Shown piece by piece: positions 10,670 to 21,712 of a stretch of DNA of 64,000 bases. Location: NCBI RefSeq assembly GCF_052857255.1, contig NC_135497.1, positions 188,595,326-188,659,325 of the forward strand, in the 5' to 3' direction. The DNA comes from Amblyomma americanum. Taxonomy: Eukaryota > Arthropoda > Arachnida > Ixodida > Ixodidae. How positions within the stretch are numbered: position 1 is the first letter of the stretch; each line of letters begins with the position of its first letter. The position numbers were made by a program, and so were the translations under genes. The notes beneath the pieces were generated by a model, which searched no databases, was not told the DNA's origin, and saw only the letters and a program-made list of their open reading frames with translations.

Positions 10670-10884
10670 TTGGTTTGTAGGGGTTTAACGTCCCAAAGCG
10701 GCTCAGGCTATGAGGGACGCCGTAGTGAAGGTCTCCGGAAATTTCGACCACCTGGGGTTCTTTAACGTGCATTGACATCGCACAGTACACGGCCCTCTAG
10801 AATTTCGCCTCCATCGAAATTCGACCGCCGCGGCCGGGATCAGTAGCCGAGCGCCATAACCACTCAGCCACCACGGCGGCTCCC
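10670..10884 (-). mobile_element. tRNA-derived SINE (Ruka-like, family 1)
   Basis: In reverse complement: a tRNA-like head with a TGGCTGAGTGG A box, then a body beginning TCGAATTTCGATGGAGGCGA and ending near TTTGGGACGTTAAACCCC. It is flanked by perfect 13-bp direct repeats ATTGGTTCTTTAG (10657-10669 and 10885-10897), showing LINE-machinery insertion and little decay. The family assignment to tick Ruka-type SINEs is from memory. Confidence 0.8.
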
Positions 10885-10897
10885 ATTGGTTCTTTAG

Positions 10898-12625
10898 CCC
10901 GTCGTTCGCGAATGGGACTGCATTTGTGGCATCACCAGAAAGCTGTCGCATTTCTGGAGCTGGCGTTAACCGCATCTTGTAGTACTTCATCATGGGAGAA
11001 TCAGTGTCATAAAGCAGAAGATGACACTTGCGGACAAGCTCACTTGAGGCAGGGCAACACGAAAGTTCAAAGCCGTATTCTTGTATGGAGTGATCAGTTT
11101 TCGATTTACAAAAAATAATGTATGCGTGCAGCCTACAGGGCATGAATTTCTTCCGCTTAGGCCCTGGTATCAAGTCGAAGGCGGGGATAATGTAACGATT
11201 ACTTTCCTTCGACCCTATTGCACCCTAATCATCCGCCGCGTCGACTTTCAGATCCACACGTAATCAAGGCCGTGCCATTACTACGCCGATGACAAAAGGG
11301 TGGAAAAATACAATCGGATGCACTCGGGCAGCAGAATCGCTATGCATACACGTGAACTAGATCCAGAGGTCCGCTTCGTCTGCTATACCATGTTGTCTGT
11401 CTGATTTACTGTGTACAGGCGAATAAAAAAAACACATAAAAAAGAAATGCCATGGAGCGGAACAATTATTATTTGCGACGTAGAGCAGGGAGAAGGTTTC
11501 CAAAAAAAATTTAATTTCCAAGCCTGCAGGTTTATTCGGGTTTTCTCCTTCTCAGATGTATTTTCTTCTTAATGACCCGCAGTTTCAGGAAAGCATCCTC
11601 TTTACATCTGGGACCAATTTCTTGAACGCTGTTCGACTGCTTTCTTTAAGCTGGAAATGGATGGGCTGGTTTGTCTTATTTTGAGCAGAGTAGGAAGAGC
11701 ATTGTTTACTTCGTTTAACATAGTACACGATGCAGCGGTTGCTCGCTTTGTGCGGAAAAGCGATAACCACTGGGCCATTGCCCACGCCGAGTCGATCGTT
11801 TGTTGGCGCCGTGAACGCTCAATGGGGCATCGCGTGGCCGCGTCTGGCTGTCCCTCGCCAAGTCGTTCTTAGGCACTGCACCGACTCAATTCTATCGCCA
11901 GATACGGTGTTAGAAGGAGACCCCAGAGCAGCACCCCCGAAGGCGAGGCTATTTATTGCAAGAAAGGCCGTTCTGCGTTCTGGTTGGTCAAGGAAATTGA
12001 TTGTTTCTTTGTTGTTTCGCGTTACTAGTTATTCAGTTCGTGTTGCGTTGTCTTGATATGCTCTTGTGCTGAGGAGGTACCAACTTCTTACCTTGAAGTT
12101 TAAAAATTTTAGCTGTGGTCATTTCTAAAATCTTTTTGAAGGAGATCATAAAGTATGAATAAAACTGTGTTTACGTATTTCCGTACGATTGAAACTTTTC
12201 TCTTACAATGTAACAACTCTTTATTACTCCAGCAGCCGGCCAGTAAAACCTTTTGCTTGCTGCAGGAGTTGCTATCGCGCTCAATATGGCTCGCAACGCG
12301 CCCGAAGTGAAACCGACTCGAGTTTCCACTTTGTAGTAAGCGCTTGCAGCGTGTACTTATCGTTCTTGGACCAACGTCGCCGTACCCGCTGTGTTTCCTT
12401 CAGAACTATAGTAAATCAATGCGCCTTCACAGAGTGCGCTCAGCTTGAGCAAACAATCACTTTGTTCTTTGCATCGACGCCTAACTGCACCAAGTTCCAG
12501 CACCGCAGAGGCGACACTGCTCCTCGAACTGGACTCCTGGCCCAGCTTGTGTGTTGCAGCTCATATTGAGCGCTGTAGTACGCAGTAGGTTATTCTAAAC
12601 GGCCAGTTAGATAGCTGGGGCCTTA
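10898..12625. other. Non-coding stretch with nothing supported
   Basis: Short open frames (for example 11585-11785 and 12189-12569) show no domain or splice logic. I see no repeat family that I can name. Confidence 0.4.
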
Positions 12626-12775
12626 ATGCGCCGCATGGCCATCATTACACGTAGACTTCTCCTATATATATGCGGGAGGCGTGCGCTGGCACTAGCGGCG
12701 GCCGCCCTGCTGGCACTAGCTGTAGCCAGCAGTGTGGGCTCTGCCCGTTGGCTCTGCCCACTCACTCGCATTCAG
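12626..12775 (+). CDS. Small ORF with a signal-anchor-like hydrophobic segment (doubtful)
   Basis: 49 codons from ATG 12626 to TGA 12776. A basic start (MRRMAIITRRLLLYICGRR) is followed by an Ala/Leu-rich stretch ALALAAAALLALAVASS, the pattern of a signal peptide or type II membrane anchor. A weak donor GT at 12732 would leave phase 1, matching the EGF-Lam exon at 12902. It could thus be an alternative first exon. GC-rich Ala/Leu runs also occur by chance, and no promoter evidence supports it. Confidence 0.2.
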
Positions 12776-12901
12776 TGAAGCCTTCCGCAATGTCGCAATA
12801 GGCGAGGGTGCCCTCAACTGGTTCTCCAATGAGGCAAAACGATTGCGGCTGCCCCCCGGTGTGGATGCTGCTCACGGAGCTCCCCCACGCTCTCCTCGCA
12901 G

Positions 12902-13315
12902 AGTGCAACTGCAGCGAGGAAGGCATGGTGGCGTGCACGCGGTCGGCGCTCCAGGACGTGGCGTGCAGCTGCTTCCCGAGCTACGCGGGCCGCTGGTGCG
13001 AGTCGTGCGCCAGCGGCTACTTCCGGGTGGGCAAGCGCTGCGCCGCCTGCCCCTGCAGCAACGCCACCTCGACGGGCGAGTGCGAAGCGGCCAGCGCAGA
13101 GGGCGGCGAAGGAGTGTCGTGCCGGGCCTGCCTGCCGGGCCACCGGGGGACGCTGTGCTCGGCCTGCGCCGCGGGCTATCACTGGAAGGGCGACCGCTGC
13201 GAGCCCATCAGCTGCCTCAGCTTCGCCCTGTGCGCCCGCGAGCCGGACAACCCGGGCTGCCGGGACTGCCACCTCGTCCAGAACAGCCTGCCGCCGGTCG
13301 CCCAGAAGAGCTCAG
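12902..13315 (+). CDS. Internal exon: laminin-type EGF-like repeats of an extracellular protein
   Basis: The acceptor follows a good pyrimidine tract (CCACGCTCTCCTCGCAG|AG) and the donor is CTCAG|GTACGTGG. The exon is 414 nt, phase 1-1. It encodes Cys-rich repeats starting CNCSEEG, then CFPSYAGRWCESCASGYF, a CPCSNATSTGEC turn and CLPGHRGTLCSACAAGYHW. These show the alternating C-x-C and G-x-x-C-x-x-C-x-x-G-Y/F spacing of EGF-Lam modules, followed by another Cys-rich segment. One N-glycosylation sequon (NAT) is present. A secreted or cell-surface location is implied. Strand and phase match the FNIII exon at 3866. I cannot name the gene. Overlapping open frames on both strands are GC-driven shadows. 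Confidence 0.75.
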
Positions 13316-13882
13316 GTACGTGGCCGCCGCCGCAGACAGCGAGCCTTCGACTGCTCGCGATCCACGAAGCAGCCTGCCCACTCCTCCGCAGGTGAACACG
13401 TGCACTGAAATGATCATTTGTCGGCAGTACTGTCGATTTCCGACTGAATTGAACTAAGCCTTGTGCTTGGCTTCGCCTTAAAGCAGCCGTAGCAAGCATT
13501 ATAAGAGTGAAATGGCTTAATAACGTAGCTAAAAAGCTGAGATGGACTGCAGCGCATAGACGAAAGGTTAAAATATTTGCTAACTTGTGCGATGCTCATT
13601 CATTAGCGTAATAACGCAATCTGAACGGCTGAGATAATCTACACATGCATCACATGCATCAAGCGACAGGATTTTTTATTATTATTAATATTGACATAGG
13701 CATAAAAGGAGATGTTGGGTCTGACATCAGCGCCGATTCTAACATAAAGTATAAAATGTACTATTACTTAATTATAAGTTATAATCAGAGTAAGCGATAA
13801 GTAATCCAAAAATAGAAGTTAAGTTAATTCTGATGGTTCAATGTCTCCGTAGTAGAGCGTTCCAGATTAATGTAGACCGGAG

Positions 13883-14032
13883 TTTTTTTAACGAGCCCTG
13901 ACATCGCAAAGCACACGGGTGGCTTTTGCGTTTCCCCTCCATCGAAACGCAGCAGCCACGGCTGGGGTTGAGCCCGGGTCTCCCGGCTCAGTAGCCGAGC
14001 GCTCTAACCACTATCTAGGCCACGGCGACGGG
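13883..14032 (-). mobile_element. tRNA-derived SINE, decayed 5' half
   Basis: The reverse complement shows a tRNA-like head with a CCGGGCTCAACCCC-type B box, then CGATGGAGGGGAAACGC and a GCGATGTCAGGGCTCG block. The 3' pyrimidine tail is missing. I saw no clear target duplication. Confidence 0.6.
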
Positions 14033-15597
14033 GCCCCGAAAGTACAATAAAAATAATGAGAACCAATATGCGACAACAATAACAATAAGGTGATAATGTC
14101 TCAGACAAACAATAGTAACACATAAAATTGATTGCCAGGGAACGTCTTTTCTTCTTCGAAGCGATTGAAGGCAGTGGCGCATGCGCGAGGGCCTTCCAGC
14201 TGACTGCGCTAGGACGTCTCCTCAAAATACTAGCGTTTGCCAGAGGCGAACAGCAACAGTACTGTTCCAGTTTCATTACTGCAAACGGTGCTTTTTTTTT
14301 TAATCGCGTGCCTCCCACAAGCTGGGACAGAAAGAGATACAACGCAGCCGCTGACAGCGTTTTTTCTCTTGGACAGGTCTACTATGCCTCGCGTTTGCTG
14401 AAGACAACCTGCCGAAGGAGCGGCAACAGCGCGCCCAAGATTATCTTTTAATGGATTTTGCCCTGGCTCTCATTCGCAACTTAGTGGCTCCCGAGCATCG
14501 CCTATGCGATGGAGGGCCGGGAATCTGAAAATTCTATGCGCGTGCACCTTGGTTGCTTATACTTTCGTTATTTCCAAGTGCAACAAGTTCTTTTTCATGT
14601 AACAAACTTTCATCCAGCGAACATTTTAAATCCAAAAATTCGTCCGTAAATTCGTAACCGTTCGCACCCTGCTCTTACATTTTTTGTCGCTCACACATAC
14701 CGATGGGCCTGGTGGGCTTCAAGACAATGCCTGCTAAGCTGCTGCATTTAGAAACGCGCGCCTTATATCTTGCGGCAATGGCGACAGCGCATCTTCGCGT
14801 GACATATGACGATGTCCTCGGGGAGTTCCTATAAAAAGTTGTGCGTTGCACATCACGTATGGCGTGGGGAGGGGGAGAAAAGAAGTGGACGTTATAACGC
14901 TAATGAGAAGAGACGGCTCACAGTTAAGACTAATACACGGCACTGAGAACAGGCTGTTTACACTATTTCAGGCGAAGCGTCTTCAAGGTTAATTAGTTAG
15001 AAGCAGCCTTTCTTCTAATAATTTTTTTTTTACAGGGCGCTCTGGCAGCTTTCCCCTGATTTCATTTTTACGCCTATTTCTACCGGATACTTGAATGATG
15101 GTACAGAAAGATTCTTTCTGCGACCTCATATCGTGTTAGAGCATCCATGCGACACGTTAACGCCCCGCGGTCATTCTTGCGTTGCGAAAACACTTGACGA
15201 CCGAAGCATTGTCCTATCAAGGGAAAACTTGTTTCTGCTCAGTCCTCCAATGTTTCTGGAGCCCACAGGGCAATTGCCTTTATCATTTTCTTTTAATTTG
15301 CTACTACTCTAAGGCAAACTGTACAGGTCCTCACAGAATAAATTGGAACGCCGTACACGCGGCCACTCGTCGGCGAAGCGCGCCGACGTAAGAACACGGA
15401 GGCAGACTGCGCCTGCGCGGGCTCCCTAACTAGTGAAGCCTCGTTCTCTAGTGAACCTAGATTAGTGCTGCCTTGCTCCAAGAAGGCTAGCGCTAGGGAC
15501 TTCGTAGCTTTGAGAAGGAAACTGGGCGAGCGGTGTCTGTGAGGCTCCGCATTCTCTGGCGCGTGCGGCTTGCTTGCGTTGCGTTGACTTCTGCATT
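14033..15597. other. Non-coding stretch with nothing supported
   Basis: Open frames here (for example 14128-14451 and 15091-15312) have no recognisable domain, and I saw no paired splice sites. Confidence 0.4.
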
Positions 15598-15612
15598 CAT
15601 TTGGCGAGACAG

Positions 15613-15847
15613 CCGTCGCGGTGGCTCAGTGGTTACGGCGCTCGGCTGCTGGCCCGAAAGACGTGGGTTAAATCCCGGCCGCGGCGGGCGAATTTCGATG
15701 GAGGCGAAATTCTAGAGACCCGTGTAGTGTGCGATGTCAGTGCACGTTAAAGAACCCCAGGTGGTCGAAATTTCCTGAGCCCTTCACTGCGGCGTCCCTC
15801 ATAGCCTGAGCCTCTTTGGGACGTTAAACCCCCCATAAACCATAACC
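15613..15847 (+). mobile_element. tRNA-derived SINE (Ruka-like, family 1)
   Basis: A box TGGCTCAGTGG (15622-15632) and B box GGGTTAAATCCC (15665-15676), then the family body to CCCCCCATAAACCATAACC. Flanked by perfect 15-bp direct repeats CATTTGGCGAGACAG (15598-15612 and 15848-15862). This is a recent insertion. Confidence 0.85.
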
Positions 15848-16140
15848 CATTTGGCGAGACAGTCATGCTCCCTGTGATTGGCGCTGTGGCTAGCATTTTA
15901 AAACACGTAAGTCGGCTCTGGGAAATCGCATTTCTTGCGCAATTCCTGCCTCAATTTAAATTTCTATCGTGAATGAAGCGCCATTTTAGAAAAATGGCGC
16001 GGGTTCGTTGGTTGGTGTAAAAAAAATAGTAATAAAACGTTTTTTATTTCAATAAATTAAGCGTCGTGTTTCTCAGCCCATATTTCGTGCACAAAAACTT
16101 TATGCAGCCGGCTGTTATTAGCCGTCTATTCAAGATCACT

Positions 16141-16559
16141 CACTGAGGCCATACGTGTTGAATGAAAAATGTTTGCACGCCGGGCAAGGCAACGCAGAGT
16201 TACCTTTCTGTACTTTTTTTTTGCTGTTCTGGGGAAACATAAACCTCACTGAGGCCATAAGAGTTGAATGCAAAAATGTTTGCACGTCGGGCAAGGCAAC
16301 GCAGAGTTACCTTTCTGTACATTTTTTTTTTGCTGTTCTGGGGAAACATAAACCTCACTGAGGCCATACGAGTTGAATGCAAAAAAGTTTGCACGTCGGG
16401 CAAGGCAACGCAGAGTTACCTTTCTGTACATTTTTTTTTTGCTGTTCTGGGGAAACATAAACCTCACTGAGGCCATACGAGTTGAATGCAAAAAAGTTTG
16501 CACGTCGGGCAAGGCAACGCAGAGTTACCTTTCTGTACATTTTTTTTTTGCTGTTCTGG
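16141..16559 (+). repeat. Tandem array, ~109-bp unit, running into an assembly gap
   Basis: Units begin CACTGAGGCCATA at 16141, 16247, 16356 and 16465 (spacing 106, 109 and 109). Each contains GTTTGCACG, GGCAAGGCAACGCAGAGTTA and a T-run before GCTGTTCTGG. The last unit is cut by the N run. Because 109 is not a multiple of three, each unit shifts frame, so the overlapping open frames are repeat artefacts. Confidence 0.9.
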
Positions 16560-16659
16560 NNNNNNNNNNNNNNNNNNNNNNNNNNNNNNNNNNNNNNNNN
16601 NNNNNNNNNNNNNNNNNNNNNNNNNNNNNNNNNNNNNNNNNNNNNNNNNNNNNNNNNNN
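16560..16659. other. Assembly gap (100 N)
   Basis: Exactly 100 N inside the tandem array, a conventional placeholder for unknown length. The true array could be much longer. Sequence after the gap does not resume the repeat. Confidence 0.95.
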
Positions 16660-16864
16660 AAAAAATTACAAAATGAATTTTCAGTGCACACATATTTATT
16701 GACATTTGACAAATTTACAGGCATTCACGCATGAACAAAACCATAACATAAAACGACAGTTTAAATACCACAATGCAAACAAACGTGCTACAGTACATGT
16801 ATACAGTTACCAATAATGCATGCAAGCAGCAGACATTTCGGACAGTGCTGCTCTTTCTAGGTGC

Positions 16865-17270
16865 TTAGGCGGGACCAAAGGTTGCTGCTCGCTCCGCTGT
16901 TCTGCTCACAAACTCCCTGATGACGTCGTCTAAACTTAGGAGCGCCGTTCTTTCTTTGTGTTTATGCAAAATCAAAAGATGCGATAACCTCTTTTGAGTC
17001 GTACGGTTGCGCAAATACGTTTTGATTCTGCGCCGAGCACTAAAAGAGCGTACCCCAGAAGTGACAGACGCTGGTTTGGAAAACAGAAGCTGAACTTACC
17101 TAACGACCTGAACCATCAACTCGCGAATGTTTTGCGATTCCTTCGTAGGATCTCGAAAATGCCCAGAGTTGTGGTAGAATCAGCAGCGCTTAGAAGAGTT
17201 GATAATAGCATAAACTGCGCCAAGAGTCTGCACAAGTCAAAATCAACTGCATGTACTGTCATAACCTGTC
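16865..17270 (-). pseudogene. hAT-type transposase C-terminal (dimerisation) remnant
   Basis: The - strand ends ...VIREFVSRTAERAATFG before a stop at 16865-16867. Upstream in frame are RSFSARRRIKTYLRN and QKRLSHLLILH, the hallmark ERxFSxLRRIKTYLR block of hAT C-terminal domains as found in ZMYM1-like transposases. Further upstream the frame is broken and only weak similarity remains. No terminal repeats were found. It ends where LINE copy A begins. Confidence 0.6.
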
Positions 17271-17274
17271 GGAC

Positions 17275-19246
17275 CCCCAGTGTTTCAGTGAGAGTACCTT
17301 CAGTATATTTAGAGATTGAGAAGCTTTCTTTTTGAGGGTGTTGTTGGGAAAGAAAGTGAGCTTTCGATCAAAAGTTATGCCTAGGAGGAATTTATGCTCG
17401 TTTTATTTATAGAACACTTTCATTCAAGTGCAGGGTGGGATTAATCTGCATGCCTCTTTTTAGTGAGAAAAGGACAGCAACTGTTTTTTGTGGAGAGAAC
17501 TTAAATCCATTTTGGTCTGCCCAAGTCACTAGTTTGTTCATTGTAAGTTGTATCTGTTTTTCGCATGTTGATAAGCTGGAAGATGTGCATGAAATTTGAA
17601 GGTCATCAACATATACAGAATAAATGATGATCTTTGGAATTATTTGCGATATTGAGTTCATTTTTGCAATAAAGAGTGTGGTACTTAGAATACACCCCTG
17701 CGGTACGCCATTTTCTTGGATGAATTTTTTCGAAAGCGTGCAGCCTAGACGTACACGAAAGGAACGGTCAGAAAGAAAGTCTTTTAGACAGTTCAGCATC
17801 CTGCCATCGATGCCTAGATCCGTGAGGTCACGAAGAATCACATACCTCCAGGTAGTATCATAAGCTTTTTCCAAGTAAAAAAAAACTGCTAGACAGTGCT
17901 GTTTGTGTATGAATGCTTCAAGGACTGTGTTTTCGAGACGGATGAGATGGTCATTTGTACAGCATGCTTTTTTAAAACCACATTGGTGGGTACCAAGAAG
18001 TTTTCGCGATTCAAGGATGAACATTAACCTAATATTTAGCACACTTTCAAAACATTTAGCAAGACAACTCGTAAGTGCTATTGGCCTGTAACTACCAGCC
18101 GAAGTTGGCGGTTTTCCATATTTCAGGAAAGGCACAACCACAGCATTTTTCCACGCCTCTGGCATTTTTCTGGACTGCCATATTTTATTGAAGAATTTTA
18201 GAAGAGCTTCTACAGCATCTTCGGAGAGGTGAGCAAGTATTTCATAATGTATTTCGTCTGGACCTGGTGCTGTCTGTCTGCAGGCTGAAAGTACTGTACG
18301 GATTTCTTGTAGTGTAATTAATTTATTGTAAAGTTCATTTGCAATGCCACTTGTCGGTAGTCATCGTTTTTCTGTTGTGTTCTTGTACTTTATAAATGAT
18401 TGGGTGTAGTGTGAGGAGCTAGAAACCGTGACGAAGTGTTCCCCTAGTTTGTCGGCCTGTTCGCTAATGCTTGTTTGTGTGTCCGGAGCTGTTAGAAAAG
18501 GAATTGTGAAAGAAGTAAAGCTGCCATTAAGTTTGCGGACCTGCTCCCACATTTGTTTCGATGTAACTGAACTATTTATGGACAACACATAATTTTTCCA
18601 TGAAGTTTTCTCAGCATTGCGACGTATGTACCGTGCTTTTGCTCTTGAAGAATATCCCACTTAAAATCGGTAAAAACGGATGGAGAGCTAAAAGACAAGT
18701 TTATGCAACTCATTTTACCTGAGGATGAAGAGCAATACATGGGTTTGCCTGTATTGAGCAAGCAGACGTTGTTGCGCAGAAAAAAATCTTCTAAAATCCT
18801 ACCTCTAGTGTCTGTCTGTTCACTACACCAAAACGACGAGTGCGCGTTAAAATCCCAGACTACCAGATATGGCTCTGGTAGCTGCCTAAAAAGCTCCTCT
18901 AGACCTTGTAGTGTAACAGTGAGATGTGATGGAAGATATATAGAGCATACAGTAATTGTTTTAAAGCTTAGGACGATGACTGCAACGGCTTCATAATTCG
19001 TCTGGAGCTTGATTTCATGGGTTGCAATGCCGCTCTGAACTACAACAGCAACGCCTCCAGAGAGCCTATTTGCTTGCTCACGGTCACGGCGAAAGACTTT
19101 ATACTTTTTAAAAAATATTTTTATGAGAAGGTCCCAAGTTGGTCTCCTGCAGACAGTGCCACAGGAGATAGAGAATTCAGGATATCTGTTGCGTCACTAT
19201 AGTTATTTAGAATTCCACGGCAGTTCCAGTGGATAACGAACGCCAT
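17275..19246 (-). pseudogene. LINE A ORF2: APE endonuclease and reverse transcriptase, broken
   Basis: Starts MAFVIHWNCRG at 19246, 35 bases after the ORF1 stop, as an APE endonuclease. Later come WDFNAHSSFW (the expected GDFNAH has G changed to W) and LNTGKPMYC. Around 18650 the endonuclease end with its SDHLP motif is missing and the frame changes. An in-frame TGA sits near 18361. The RT domain (about 18330 down to 17407) keeps SYRPIALTS, FFYLEKAYD, GVPQGCILS and the catalytic YVDD. The copy cannot make a full ORF2 protein. Confidence 0.8.
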
Positions 19247-19280
19247 GATGATTTGGGGAAGGGGGGGTCGTATCGAGACC

Positions 19281-20503
19281 TTAGGTCCCTCCTTGCTGAG
19301 GGCCTGTTATTAAGGTTTTTTCTTTTTTGTGATCAAGGGAGCCCCGCCGCCGTTGCGGCTGAGGCGAGCTCCGAGTTTTATCCATCGCCTCAGTGGAGGC
19401 GCTGGAGTTCCGTGGGGAGCCCACAAGAAGGGGGGTGGTGGACTTCTCCCGAATGGGGGAAGCCTTGCGGGCTGCTGACTTGGAGGTCGACGGGCTCGTT
19501 TGTGGGGGTGGCATAGCAGCTCTCGCTGCATCTGCCAGGGGCGCGGATGGCCCTGCCTCAACCTCACTTAGTGTGAGCTGGGCAGGTGCAGAAGGCCGCT
19601 GTGGTGCGCCGTGCCCACGCACCACATCGGCGAAGTTTGTATGTGCGGTGAAAGAAAATGAGCTCCGGGTCATTGCGTAGCGCTGTCTTGCCTCTTTAAA
19701 TGTAACATTCTCTTTGGTCTTGATGGTAATAATTTCCTTTTCGTTTTTCCACACAGGACACAATCTTGAATAAGCGGCGTGGTTGCCTTCGCAGTTTGCG
19801 CAGCGTGGTGCAGCATCGCAGTCTTCTGATTTATGATCATTGGAGGCACATTTGGCACAAGTATTGCGGCCGCGACAGCTTCGGGAGCCGTGGCCAAACC
19901 TTTGGCATTTGAAGCCTCGTCTGGGGTTAGGGATATATGGTCGGACGGATATTTTTGCGTACCCTACCTGGATTGATTCGGGCAGGGTGCAGGAAGCAAA
20001 GGTCAGTACCAGGTGTTTCGTTGGAATTTCTTTGTTTTCTTTGCATATTTTTATTCTATATACATTGGTTACATTTTGTTCGGACAGTCCTTCCAGCATT
20101 TCCTCTTCTGTCAGGTGCAAAAAGTCGTTGTCAGAGATGATACCACGTAAAGTGTTTAGAGATCTATGGGGTGTTACAGACACAGGGATGTCACCGAAAG
20201 TTTCGATGTCTGCCAGTTTCGAGATTTGAGTAATGCCAACAAGTTCTAGCAGGAGGTCTCCACTAGCCAGTTTTGTTACTTTGTACTTCGGACCTAATGA
20301 ATCAGTGAGAGCTTTTGAAACTATGAATGGGGATATTAGTCTAGCTGGCTTTTCTTTTCGTGCACTGTGCACAATATGGTACTTTGGGAAAATTGTTTTC
20401 TTTTTGTCGAAAAATTGTGAGGTCACATCGGTCCGCCCTCTTTCAGAGGACGATCATTTGAAAGAAAGGAGGTAGCCATAAAAAAAATGTGTTCTTCGGC
20501 CAT
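19281..20503 (-). pseudogene. LINE A ORF1: Gag-like zinc-knuckle protein with a 5' frameshift
   Basis: A long open body (20426 to 19281, about 381 codons) carries three CCHC-type knuckles: CQRFGHGSRSC, CAKCASNDHKSEDC and CANCEGNHAAYSRLC. A Pro/Ser-rich C-terminus follows. Known function of the family: RNA binding and RNP formation. The natural start, by comparison with copy B, is the ATG at 20503. That frame ends after about 26 codons, so one indel in the first ~75 bases separates the start from the body. Confidence 0.75.
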
Positions 20504-20745
20504 GGTGCCAGCCACCCACCATGGAGCCCAACAATTGGACGGGACAGAAACTTGAAAACAAGCCCTGCCCACGCCAGCTGTACACCACTGCTATAACCAA
20601 ATATGATGCAACTCAGGGTGGTTGGCCACACAAGGTTAACCCTCGCCGCCTATGAAAAGTGAAAAAACCGAGAAGGGAGGAGGAGACAGGAAAGTTCTAA
20701 GAAAGATAGGAAAGTGAAAGACAGAGGGGAGGACAGGAAAACGTG

Positions 20746-21432
20746 TGTTGTGTGAACTGATTCGGAGTTTGGTCAGGCTTTGAGCAGTGAAGCAGACGAA
20801 CCACGGCTCAGGGAATTCGCTATGAGAGAGCTATGAGCTCAGACAGCTGTAGGTGAGTGTTCTGCATTGTCTGCTACTTTAATGTGCACGTGCTGCTTGT
20901 ATTGCTGAAGTTTTTATTTAAAGCTGAGTTTTGCTGTTCTCCAAAGAGACCGTGTGTGTTATCCATTTACCATCATCAAGAAGAGGCTGTCTATTGTGCT
21001 ATCCAGCACCAAATCACACGAACCTCAAAGAGGTGACGTGAAGAAAGGAACCTGTGATTTTACGGCTACTTTGTCGTCAAACGAATAGTTCTCGCTTCAG
21101 CAGGCAGCAAAATGCTCCCCATCATGCTGTCCCCACCCTTAAATGTGGCCTGTCCAGCTTTCCAACTAGCGATGTACCTTTTTATAAGAGGTTAAATATT
21201 GTACCTTACATGCTTACATCACACAAACTGAAATAAATGCCAGGTACCTCCCAAGTGTAAGAAATTGGGCTTCTTAGTTTGCAGTGATATTCTGAACAGC
21301 AGAAAGGTCAGGACAATGAGGAAGACAAGTATTACTTCTGATAGAAGACTAGAGGGCAGCCTGCAAACTTTTAATGGTATGCACAAGATTCAGATATGCC
21401 AACGACTAGCTTGTCATTTTCAATAACCCATG
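20746..21432. other. Non-coding stretch
   Basis: No supported gene. An AATAAA-like sequence near 21234 has no associated coding region that I can see. Confidence 0.35.
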
Positions 21433-21712
21433 CAAAAATGCTTCACAAGAAATAAAGCACATCCTGGCTACCGTATCTTCTTGCCTAGAAGGCCTCACAA
21501 TCGCAAAGAAGCTTTGTGCAGACCACCTGGTTCAGTTCCTGAACTTAACGCTCATGTTGGCACCAAATCACGTTTGCTAGCGGTACAAGCTCCATTCATG
21601 GAAGAGCCTCTTCCTATTCCCTTCTGTGCACTCCAAGCTAGTGAAGCACAGCATAACCATTGCTGCCTTGAAGAATGCTCTCTGCAGGTCACACTGTGAG
21701 GTGCACACCAAA
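21433..21712 (+). pseudogene. Penelope-like element fragment (5' part)
   Basis: In the second frame from 21433, QFLNLTLMLAPNHVC followed by HSKLVKHSI and ALKNALCRS corresponds to FLDLRL...HVCW...HSKLVKR of the Penelope-like fragment at 41.0 kb, after one in-frame stop. It continues at 22530 after an 0.8-kb insertion. Degenerate. Confidence 0.55.

Larger units (their letters stand above)
4070..12901 (+). other. Presumed large intron between the FNIII and EGF-Lam exons
   Basis: Inferred from the matching phase and strand of the two flanking exons. Intermediate exons may have been missed. It holds a 5'-truncated LINE (5237-5725), a complete P-like element (5857-9990) and a SINE (10670-10884). 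Between 4070 and 5236, and again between 10900 and 12600, I see no supported coding sequence. If the intron is real, both autonomous insertions lie antisense to the host gene. Confidence 0.4.
17275..20745 (-). mobile_element. LINE copy A (I/Jockey-like non-LTR retrotransposon), damaged
   Basis: Reading the - strand in order: 5' UTR (to about 20504), ORF1 with three zinc knuckles, ORF2 with APE endonuclease and reverse transcriptase. It matches copy B (22985-35822) along its length. Sequence homologous to the post-RT and RNase H part of copy B is absent. The copy stops abruptly at about 17275 beside the hAT remnant, which is unusual for a LINE because 3' ends are normally kept. This suggests a deletion or rearrangement. 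Confidence 0.8.

Noticed and set aside
12732..13499. Three further long frames overlapping the EGF-Lam exon
   Set aside because: Only the frame with regular Cys spacing and flanking splice sites makes sense. The others are Arg/Ala/Pro-rich shadows.
16155..16734. A set of overlapping ORFs with similar sequence; also a CRISPR-like look (regular repeats)
   Set aside because: They are frame readings of the 109-bp tandem repeat. Units are contiguous without unique spacers, so this is not a CRISPR array, and some frames cross the N gap.
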